The position numbers were made by a program, and so were the translations under genes. Below, in pieces: positions 37,651 through 48,500 of a stretch of 64,000 bases of DNA (position 1 is the stretch's first letter; each line of letters starts with the position of its first letter). The DNA is from Pterobdella sp. o SKG-2022. Taxonomy: Eukaryota > Annelida > Clitellata > Hirudinida > Piscicolidae. The notes under the pieces were generated by a model that did not search any database, was not told the DNA's origin, and worked only from the letters and a program-made list of their open reading frames with translations. Where the stretch lies: the NCBI GenBank assembly GCA_964035795.1, contig OZ038320.1, positions 23,640,589 to 23,704,588 of the forward strand, written 5' to 3'.

Positions 37651-39849
37651 TGGAAGGAGAACAAATAATCTTTATTTCTTATTTTTCATTTTCATCTATT
37701 AAAAGTTTTTTATATTTATTATTATAAATGTTTTTACATGAATAAAATTGTAAAAAATCAAAATCTTAGTATTTCAAGATGAACCAAAAAAAAACTGAGT
37801 ATTTAGGGATTCCTTTTGCGGTTTATCATTAGTGTGATTATCGAATCGGGACACATGCCCTTTCTATAAGGGCTTGTTTATTGATTTAATTTTTGAATAC
37901 GGTTTAAATGAACTTTTATAAATATCCATTTCTACCCAATTTTTATTTCACTTTTATAATGTAGAAAATTAGTGTCTAATGAATAAATTCGAGAAAACGT
38001 CGCAAAATAACAATTATACTAATTCAACTATAAAGCTTAAAGATGTTTTGAGGAAACATTATCGTGATAATATTAATGACTCTAAACTATGGCATAGAAA
38101 CACATGCAAGAGAGTGGTGTTTATCTATGAAAGTCTTATTAAATAAACTCATTTTCGAAAAAATTGAAATCTTATAAATTTATTAACTAGAGAGCATACC
38201 GCTTTTCGAAGGTCAAACACATTGCCAAGTGATGCTTACACATACTAAAATCGATATTAATCTAAAAGCAAGTAATGCGATATTTAAAAAATAATCTGTT
38301 ATCTTTATTTTATTTAATTAATCAACCTAAAACACAGATATGAAACTTCTACTGTCACGGAGTTTTTGGCAAGTCGAACTACCATCATCAACTAAGAGAA
38401 GCATTAAGCCATCATAAACACCATGAAAACTTATAATTCCAATCAACTAACACTCAATTAAGAAGCATGGTAACATGAAGATGCCATTTAAAGCCTATCA
38501 GCTATTGTCTAAACACTAATATGAGACAAATAAGGCTCCACTTAATTATGAAGATGAAATGTAAATGACACATGAAGTGTGGAAAAATTCGATGTTCTAA
38601 CAAAGTGGCCAGATATGCTAATAATAAAATGAAATATTTTATTATAGTTTTAATAATATAAATAAGAAAAATTAGTATTTCTAATTGAATTTTAACGTTG
38701 CTTATATGATTTTGCTCATCAGTTGTTTTTCTACTTGTTAGAGAAAATATGTGAAAAAAAAATTGAAAATCCGTTTTTTGCACATAAAAGACGTTTATAA
38801 GAAAAGATAATAATCGTTATAATTGGAAAACACAAGCTTTTTATATTATTGTATAATTTAGTGCCTTTTTAGTTAGATACACGTATAAAGTATTTGGTAT
38901 TTTTACTTATTATTTTTCATAAATTCAAGTTATTTTTCAAATAATTTTTTATCCATTACCATTATTTTTTTTCAAAAATCTTTTTTTTCTATTACTCTTA
39001 TTCTGTTATTACTGTTGTTTTGTCGTCATCATTATTATTTTGTCAATAATATTGCTTTTTTATTTTTATTTTTTTGTTTTCATGTTGTATAAAAAATATG
39101 ACACAGAGTTAAGTAAAAAGCAATGTTAATTAATAAAAATCAAAATTTCCTCAATGGTTTCACAATTTATAAAATAATATGAATTGACGGACAATTGGAA
39201 ATTGGGAACATTTTTCTAAAATATATCGTTTTAACATATCTCTTACGTTGAGTTAAAAGCATTTTAAGTAGTTTTCCAACTCAACTTTTTTTGAAGCTGT
39301 ATTCATTATTTATTCTATGTAGGACTTTGATAATTTTATTAGCAAAAGTTTTATATTTTGTTCAGGTCTTCCACACAATGTCTAAAGACCCTGTATAAAC
39401 AGACTTTTTAATATAATAAAACCTTATTTTTCACTTTAGTTTTACTTGAAAAGTTTTTCAATTACCATAAATCTTTTTAAAAATGTCGCAAAAATTATTA
39501 AGATGAAACGTTTTATGATGACGTTTGATAGGTATTTTTAATTTATTTTATATATTGAAAAATATATGATATTAACTTTTCATCTTTTTTTCGGAAAAAT
39601 TTATTTCACTGTTTTTTAAATAATTTTTTTACATAATTTTACACTAAATAATTTACCAAAACAGCTTTGCAACTAGTGTCAAATCAAAATTTCATCAATA
39701 CTTCTGAAATTTTTTTTTAACAAGAAAACTTGCTTTTATTCAACAATAAGTTTGAAAATAACTATCAATAAAAATATTGTTTTAACAAAATAAGAAGTGC
39801 AGATTTCAATTCTTGTAGAAACTGTGTCAATCTTCAGACAAAATTCACT
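37651..39849. other. AT-rich stretch, no gene seen
   Basis: Only chance frames. 38160-38235 and 38333-38380 contain short words (TTTTCGAAGGTCAA, CCAAGTGATGC, GGCAAGTCGAAC) like the arms of the 17688-17850 foldback family. 38990-39080 is T-rich low complexity. Confidence 0.4.
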
Positions 39850-39858
39850 AAAACTGAT

Positions 39859-40086
39859 TCACACCTTCATGGTTGCGTCTTCATGTGACTTGCCAGTTTT
39901 GCAGGACATGCTAAAGCACAGGTAGTTACTTCTGACAATCTCAATTGACAAGCGTTGAAAAAGCCAATTTGTTTCCAGATTGACAGAGATATGCTCCTTC
40001 ATTTTGTTGCCCAGCTCTAATAAGAAACTTTTAGTGATTGGGCCAAAAACCCCAGAAGTCTCAACCGCTACAGGAGTGAACAAATA
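39859..40086 (-). pseudogene. Retroelement ORF remnant (PVAVETSGVFGP segment)
   Basis: The minus-strand frame contains FTPVAVETSGVFGP, LLELGNKMKEHI and NWLFQRLSIEIVRSN. This pattern (VAVET-G, LG-R, FLFQR-S) recurs near the C-terminus of ORFs from repeated retroelements in many invertebrate genomes. I recognise the pattern but cannot name the clade. No RT motif lies nearby, so it is a fragment. Confidence 0.45.
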
Positions 40087-40439
40087 ACGGGGCTCAAATT
40101 GAAAGAGTAATTATATATCAAAACATGAAACTATATGTTTCAACTTTTAAAAAGAAAATTATTATGAGTAATTCTGGTGTTGCTATTTATTAAAAGAAAT
40201 TCGTGTCAATATCTTATGCCATTGTCCAATTTATAGTTTTTATAAATTATGAAAAATTTTATTTTGGGGCCTAAAATTAAAAATTTTCAGAAAAAAACAT
40301 ACGTCTCTAAAAGCTTATAAAAATACCCCCAATAGCTTTTTGTTTCATATGTTATTCAACTTTAATATTTTTTGAAACTCTTACGTTGAAACAGAAGATT
40401 TTTCAACAAATTTTTTAAATCGAAAAAGCTATTTTTCTA

Positions 40440-40505
40440 TAAGTTCAGCCTTAACATAAGACGTTAGCGGAAAATTTTTATGAGAAGGCTTATCGAAAAT
40501 TATTT
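40440..40505. repeat. Single foldback-arm-like segment
   Basis: TTCAGCCTTAACATAAGACG, TTAGCGG and GGCTTATCGAAAATTA are short inverted words as in the 24225-24461 and 63775-63845 family. Confidence 0.35.
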
Positions 40506-40754
40506 TTTTGCTTCAGATAAATGAATCAAAAACCTCTTATTTTGGCGTAAAAGTTTCCCAAACAAACTTTGCTAACCTTTTATCATAAGCATAATTTTAT
40601 TAAAATGGAGTGTCTAGCACCAACACTGTTAGAGGTCCATACATGGTACCATTCATCTTGAAGGTTTTTTTAAATCGACCATCAGTCGCTCCATATTGGT
40701 ATTTCGGTAGCTCAACAGGTGTTTCACAGAGTGTTACTCGGTGTGTACTTAATT

Positions 40755-40835
40755 GTCGGCCCGCGCGGGTTTGAGTCCGGTAACTTTAGATAACTGGTCT
40801 AATGCTCTACCAGATGAGCTATGTAGGTCTTGATG
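40755..40835 (-). repeat. tRNA-Ile-derived SINE, copy 2 (head)
   Basis: On the minus strand: TAGCTCATCTGGTAGAGC (A box), TTAGACCAGTTATCTAAAG (anticodon arm), and a B box followed by CGCGCGGGCCGACAATTAAG. The usual tail is missing; instead a plus-oriented tail-like piece (GTTTCACAGAGTGTT) lies at 40720-40745. Confidence 0.75.
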
Positions 40836-40978
40836 TCAATTATTTAGTAAAGAATTAAGCCAAACATTATTTCAGTTTGATTCTTTTTGAAAAAATTAAA
40901 TTCATTATTCATGAGAAATATTTAAAATTATAAAATAATTGAGCTTGTCTTAATTTTTTAAAACTTCCAAATGATTGT

Positions 40979-41140
40979 TTAGTCCGTATATCTCAGCTGG
41001 TAGAGCAATAGACTAATTAACTAGTCGCCGGGTCCAATCCAGTGTTGGGCCAACGGTTAGCACTTGTTCCAGTGTGTATTTCGTTACATAAAATTTTTAG
41101 CAAGTACTTCGATCTCTTATAAAAATCTTTATATGAACAC
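40979..41140 (+). repeat. tRNA-Ile-derived SINE, copy 3
   Basis: AGTCCGTATATCTCAGCTGG, TAGAGC, the ACTAATTAACTAGT arm, GGGTCCAATCC (B box), GGGCCAACGGTTAGCACTTG, then the tail with GTTCCAGTGTGTATTTCG and a diverged GCAAGTACTTCGATCT. Opposite in orientation to copy 2, about 150 bp away. Confidence 0.75.
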
Positions 41141-42497
41141 TCTTTCACAACTTAAAATTTTAAGCTGTTCTATCTATTCAATTTTCATGATAAACCTTAG
41201 ACAAACTCATAGGAACAATTGCAATAATATTCATCATGGCCAAAGTTTTTAAAATCAAAAAGCGAAGTAGAAAAAATATAATTCAAGTTCTTTGAAACCA
41301 TTTAATAATTTTTATTAATTCTATTTTCAACATTGATGAAGAAATCACTTTGAAATGACTTTTAACAGAAAACTTATGCTTACATATACATATAAAGAAC
41401 TCTTGGTCTTGATACCTTTTTCGATGTTATAATTTTTATAGATGAAAATTTATATTGTATAAAAATTTATCAAATTTTATTAGTCACAAGATTCCATGGT
41501 AGCAACGAACTCAGAGTGTATCTTTAATAATGATTTTGTTTTATGCTCAAGATTTGGAACAAATTTTATCTTTGAGAATAAAACTAATTTATATCAACTC
41601 ATACGAACAAGTGTGCCATCGTATTTATTCCAGTTTTAATCTTATTCAAAAAACTCGGTTTCACTGATACTTCAAATATACAAACTTATATGAAGTCTAT
41701 GGGGAAAATGAGGAAAACTACATTTGAAACGGTAAATAAATTGCCATCAAAATGTAATCAATGAAATATAAATAATTTTGCACCTCCCATCGAACAGTTA
41801 GACAGTCTTTTTAACTGCTCTTAGCAGATACCGTTTTGAAGACATATACGTTAGCTTTTTTGATACACTTGGATGAGTCTTAAATTTGCTAATCTTCAAT
41901 GATGAAGTTTATAATAGTGTTTTTACGTTATGGTCTTCGATCTTCAAGGTTATCAAGGGTGATGGGTTTGGGAAACACTACCAACCAATCATTCCAATTC
42001 TGTAACTGCATTACGCTTATACGGCTTACAATGAACGAACAGAGGGTTGTCAGTACTGAAGTTTTGAAAATCCCCAAAAATCTTGTATCAGGCATTTTAA
42101 TTTGCACCATAATTTTAACTGGATGGCAAAATCTAAATACATCCATTCAGAAGTCATTCTCTTACAGATGTCTTATCAATAGATCTTCTGGGACATATTC
42201 TATTTCTTTTAGTCTTTAAGACTAAATTGAATGAAAATTAACGAAAAAGAAAATTGTCAAAGAATTTCAATAATTAAAACGTCTATCAGTTTTATTAAAG
42301 ACGATAGCATAATTCATTAAAGTGCTCGCTTGGATTACGATTTATTGCACACCAACCTGAATCAAAAAATTCTTCAAAACTTTTATCATCAATATATAAT
42401 TTGATCTTTAGATTAAAATACTCGATAAGAACTGCAAAAAAATAGAAATTATTATAAATATATTACAAAGATTTTATAAGCATATAATTTTTTGAAA
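41141..42497. other. Intergenic stretch, no gene seen
   Basis: Overlapping frames on both strands at 41899-42219 have slightly higher GC, but I could not match either to a family. Confidence 0.35.
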
Positions 42498-42503
42498 TTT
42501 ATT
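42498..42503 (-). promoter_or_regulatory. Polyadenylation signal AATAAA of RNASEH2B
   Basis: AATAAA on the minus strand about 26 bases past the TGA at 42529. Position and sense fit the RNASEH2B mRNA end. Confidence 0.5.
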
Positions 42504-42528
42504 AGGAAAAAGCATTATAAGCGAAAAA

Positions 42529-45500
42529 TCAAGATTTTTTTTTGATAGGCTTCGTGAAGAAAGATGTGATGCTTTTGATGCCTGTTTTATCGACCTTTTC
42601 AAGGCTTTTTTGCGATGCCGTTAACTTCTTTGGCTGTAATTATTTGATTCAGAATACAACCAATCAATCACATACTTAAAGTTTTTCAAAGTTACAAAAA
42701 TGAGAACATTTTTAATACGACCTCAGCGCCTATTGCGCTAATGTTGAAACATTAAAATTTAATGTAGCGAAACTTTGTGCAACAAGTGATAACATTCAGT
42801 TTTTTTTACACCATATTCAGCTACATTCAAAACAGTCATGGTAACATGCAAAAGGTGAACAAATGATGTTTTCCACTAAATGAAACATACCAAAAGCATA
42901 AAACCACCTTATCACACACAGGATTGAAGTTGAGACTGTAATCTTCCAAGGGACCCTCCAACTTGAATTTCTAAACGTTTCCAATAGTACATATAAGTCT
43001 TCATAATAACATAATGATTTAGTAGTATAATTTTGTATCTAGATGGCGCCTTTTTATACAGTTAAAAGCGCTTGCTACAAATTAAATGCAACAAAAACGC
43101 AAGGTCAAACAGGAGCTAATTTTCGGTTCAACGCGGATTTAAACCCGGTAACCTTAGATAATTCGTCTAATGCTCGATCAGCTAAGCTATACGGGCTAAG
43201 CTATATAATATATATATATATACAAAAAAATCAAGACATTTACTTAAGCTGAAAGTTTAGTTGGATAGCTTTGTAAAAAAATACTTCAATAACTTCTTAA
43301 AATCACTCAAATATCTCAAGTATTTGACTTAAGCTACACATGCTCCTGGTGTGCCTGAAATAACTAGTCAAATTTATAGCTTGCTTATATTGTCAAAGCT
43401 GATGTTTCAGAAATAACTGTTTGAGTATACTTGGAATGTCACAAATTTTATAATAGTTTTATATAGATGAACAAAGAAGTTTACGCTAGTGAAAACAATA
43501 AAACCTTAAACTTAGTGTATGTACATAAAAGATTCAAATGACCTTTTTTGATGGTTCTTCAGGATTTTCTCTTTGATTTTTTTCATCTTCAACACTGCAA
43601 AATTTTGATATAAATTTTTTTCATTATTTTGATCTCCTATCCAAACAACAAATGAGATCCTTGAGAAAAAATCAAGATTTTCGTTCTGGCATACTAGAAA
43701 TCTTATCCAGAAAAAATACTAATCAAAAAGAAATCGAAATCTCCAAAAAACACCTTTAAAAATATCCCAAACTGTTGCACCTACATATGCATGAAGATAA
43801 ATAAAGAATCGAAAACAATTCAGTAGAAACTGACTTGATATCAAATGACTGGGCCAGCTGGTCAGACAGAGGCTTGGGCAGGTACTCTGACACCAGCTCC
43901 CATGCTGCCTTTATCCCCTTTTCGGCACTCTTCTTATCTAGCATTTGATTATTATTTGTATGATATTATCAGATACCACCTAGAGGAACAGAGTTGAGTA
44001 ATGGCAGTGAAACATATAGAAAATTTTTATAGTTTATAATATATTGATTAAATGATTTAACTTCAATATGTTAATTGATACGCAGTTTCAATAAACACTT
44101 AAATAAATTCCCATTCTTGTGATAAGGTTAGATTTATCAACAATGAGGTTTACAATAGTTAAACTTTTATTATTCCAAATAAGCAATAAAACATTGTATG
44201 TTATGAGGGGAAGGCAAGGTCATGCTCCCTCGCACATTAAATGCTCCAAAAATCTCCATGAATTTGAATCATATGAGTTTCAAGACAGCTCATTAACTAT
44301 CCTTAGAGTTAGAACAACCATATATGGCATGGCGCACTCAATAATTTAAGTTCGAATAACAAAGAACTAAATGTCTTACAATGGTTGATTTATTTTTAGT
44401 TAGCTCAATGGCTAGACTAAGCTAATATAATGTTTTACTTAGATATTATCCATAAGAAGTATTTTGCGCAACTAAAATTATGGAAAAAAGTAGAATAGCC
44501 TGACACAATTGTTTAAAAAAAAATTACTTATTTGAACAAAATTCAACGGAATCTTTCGTAAGACAAACTCATATTCTCAAATGAAAGTTCTGTATTATTC
44601 GATTTTAAAAATTTTTTTCATATAAGAATTGAAATACCATGAATTTAATGCAGAATTTATAAAACGCTTTTCTTTAGAGATCAAAGCGCTTGCTAAAAAC
44701 TTAATGTATCAAAAAACACACTGTGGAACAGGTGCTAATTGTTTACCCCAAAAGTCAAACTTGGTAACTTTAGATAATTAGTCTAATGCTTCACCAGCTG
44801 AGCTAAACCTACAGCATTATTGAAAATCCAAAAGTAAACAAATGATCTAAGATATAACATTACATCAAAAACATAAAAATATTTTATAGTTTTCATACAC
44901 AAAAGTCTCACGGTTATTTGGCTGTGATTCAAAACCAGGTAATATTGAAGGAGTAGTAACTTGCAGATCTTCAGATAAAATTTTCACCTTTGTATTGCAA
45001 GTTTGTGTTAATATCTTTGGAAACATCTCATTAATTTATCAAAACTCGGCTTTAAGATTAAAATATTAAGAGACATTAAATGTATTGTTTTTAAGCATTT
45101 AGGAAATAAATTTCTGAATAAATTTTAATTTTTGAAAACACCATTTAATATTTTAGGATTTAATAAGCAGATTTATGAGAAATGATTAAAACAAAAATGA
45201 TCTTGAAATCATTATCACAGTTTAGTGTCTAAATTAAGTTCAATTTTTAAGAAGTTGAACCTGAATACCTTGGCTTTTAGCCAGTCTAAAGCTTTTACAG
45301 GTTCAAACTTGTAAAAAATTGTTTCACTTACAACTGGAAAAGTGGAAGTATATTAAAACTCAATTCATGCAAATGTGTTTTAACTATTTAAAAAAAGTAA
45401 CATCCTGTGAAACTAAACAAATCAATGGGAAATTTATTTAAGACTACATCAATAATTAAAGAATATTGATTTAGTCATAATTTGATTTTTATATATTATT

Positions 45501-48500
45501 TTCATGATGATAAATAAAAATCAAATAAAAACTAAAAATTAATATTCTTTAGTAATTGATTACTATTTGCGAGTTTTTGATATCGTGATAGTTTGATTTT
45601 TGTTCAATTTTCTCGCTATATTAAGCATGACTTGCAGATATAAAATGAATTGCTTGTAAATAAACAAAATTCATTTAGCTGCATTCTTATTTGGTTATTT
45701 GAAGTCATGAAACATGTGCTATGAAGTGGAAGCAAGGGCATGCCCCATCGAGCACTTTTTTGCTCCACAAATTTTTCCATGAATATAAAAATAAAGCAAT
45801 GGCCCTCAGTGCCCAGCAGCTCTTGAATGGACAGAGGATGCTAAGCATCCCTGGGCTTTCTTCTTTTTCTTCTTGTTCTTTTGGGAGGTCTTTTTTTTTT
45901 GGTAGTTATAATATTGGTTCATTAAATGGGAAGAGTATGGAGTTGTGTGGAGAGTTGGTGAGAAGGGAGGTTGGTATTTGCTGCATCCAAGAAATGAGGT
46001 GGAGAAGCATGGGTTCAAAGTCTGTAGGTAGCTCAGGTAGAAGGTTCAAACTATGGTGGTCTGGTAATGAAGATAAGATAGGTGGTGTAGGAATATTAGT
46101 TAGAGAGGATTTATGTATGAATGTTGTGGAAATAAATAGGATATCAAATAGGGTAACGGTAGTGGTAATTATTTTTGGTAAAAATGGTTGTAAGAATTGT
46201 TTGCGCGTATGCCCCACAATGTGAAAGATCAATGAGTGAAAAGGAGAAGTTTTATGAGGAGATGGCAAGAGAGTGTGAAGTGGAAAATGCAAATGAAGTT
46301 TTGATTTGCTTAGGAGACTTCAATGGACTCATTGGCAAAGAGGTTGATGGGTTTGAAGGTGTTTATGGAGGTTTCGGAATAGGCAAGAGAAACTTGGAGG
46401 GTAGATTGCTCTTAGAATTTTGTGTTGAAAAGGATCTGTGTGTGGGTAATAGTTGGTTTAAGAAAAAGGATAGTAGGAAGGTAACTTTTAATGAGGGGTG
46501 TAGTGGGACAGAGATTGACTTTGTGCTGATGAAGAAAAGGCAGAGGAAGTTTCTGATGGATGTAAGGGTAATTGGAGGTGAACTTCAGCATAAGCTTCTG
46601 AAGGTAGTCTTAGACAGAAGGTGGCTTAAAAAATGCCTGAAGTAGCTGTGCTAAAAAGGAATATCGCACAAAAGTGTGGAAACTTTTGAACGAAGATATC
46701 AAAACAAAATTTTCAAAAAAAATGGAGGTTTTGTATGAGAAATGCGATGAACAAAATGCATGGTTAAAATATACGTCTTCCGTTCTTAAAGCTGCTAAAG
46801 AAGTGTGTGGTACGAGTAAAGGTAGGCCTCAGCACGGTGAAACTTGGTGGTGGAATCAGGATGTGAAAAAAGCCATCTCAGAGAAGAGGAAAAGTTTTCA
46901 GAGGTGGAAGCAACTTCCATCGGCTGAAAATAAATCTTGCTATCTCTGACAAAAAGAAAGCCAAGAGAGCTGTTGCTGAGGCAATGAAGAATGAGACGGT
47001 GAAAGAGATGGAGAAGATACGGAATGACAGAAATGTCGTATTCCGTAGAATTAGAATGATGAAGAAAGAAGCAAACGACTTAGCAGGTAATAATTGCATT
47101 AAAGACAAAAATGAGAATATTGTATTTGACGAGGATGGTCGGAAGAGAGTGTGGAAAGAGCACATGGAGGCCATCATGAATGAGGAAAATCCATGGGATG
47201 GAATGGTGAATGTAGAAGTGGTTGAAGGTCCCATGGAACCATTTGTTATGAACGAAGTGAAAAGAGCGCTAGGAATCATGAAGAATGGCAAGGCCAGTGG
47301 TCCAACTGGAAATGTCAAGGAGCACCTAGATGCTTCTCCACATGGTAAGCAAGTTATTTTGCAAATAGCAAATGAAATCCTCAATGGAATGGATATGCCT
47401 CATGACTGGAGGATGAGTACAGTTGTTTCCATTTATAAAAAGAAAGTTAGCGTTATGGACTGTGCGAGCTATCGAGGTGTAAAGCTTTTAAAGCATGGCA
47501 TGAAAGTGGTGGAAAGGTTGCTGGAGAAGAGGTTAAGAAGGTTAGTGAAAGTTGACCAAATGCAATTTGGTTTTATGCCTAGCAGAAGCACAGTAGACTC
47601 TATTTTTATTCTTAGGAGAATGCAGAAAAGCTATCTTGAGAAAAATAGGAAGCTTTTTATCTGTTTTGTTGATTTGGAGAAGGCTTTTGATCGGGTACCA
47701 AGAAGGGTGATTGAATGGGCGCTGAGAAAAAAGTTGGTTCAGGCAGTAATGTCGATGTACAAAGAAGCAAAAACGCGGTTTAAGGTTGGAGATAGACATT
47801 CGGAAGAATTTGATGTAGGTGTCCATCAAGGATGGGTTTTCTCGCCGTTTTTGTTTTCAATAGTGCTAGACGTATTGTCGGAAGACGGAAGAAAAGGTGC
47901 TTTATATGAACTGCTTTATGCAGATGATTTGGTCTTGATGGCAGAGAATATGGGAGAACTAGAAGCACAATTCATACGTTAGAAGGCAGCCTTTGAAGGG
48001 AAAGGATTGAAGGTTAATCTGGGTGAGACAAAGGTCATGGAGAGTAGTGGTGGTGGTGGGGTTGTTGTCTTGGCTAAGATTGATCCAGGTGGTGTGTGGT
48101 AAGAGGGCTAAGGTAAATTGTGTGAGGTGCATGACATGTAAGAAGTGGATTCATGTGCGGTGTGCTAGGGTAAAGAGAGTTTCTCGTAGAATTAATGGAA
48201 ATTTTGAATGTAAGGTTTGTATGAATGGTGCAAATGTGGAATGTAAGAATGCTTCAAATTGTTGTTTAGGTGAGTTGGAGAGGATAAATAGTTATTGTTA
48301 TTTAGGAGACAAGGTGAATGGTGGAGGAGGAAGTGAGCTAGCTGTTACATGAAGGATCGGGCTGGGGTGGAAAGCATTCAACAGTGTGTCTTCTATGTTA
48401 TGTGGTAAAAGACATGCATGGAATATTAAAGAAAAATTTATAGGACATGTGTGAGGCCTGTTATGAGATATATGGCTTAGAAACCTGGGTAGTAAGATCC

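Noticed and set aside
41899..42219. 106-codon plus and 72-codon minus overlapping frames
   Set aside because: No recognisable motif, no splice support; left as unknown.
45806..46292. Minus-strand frames of 70 and 128 codons
   Set aside because: They are antisense shadows of the LINE endonuclease region.
46878..47968. Minus-strand frames of 168, 95 and 62 codons
   Set aside because: Antisense to the LINE reverse transcriptase; low-complexity Phe/Ser/Leu composition.
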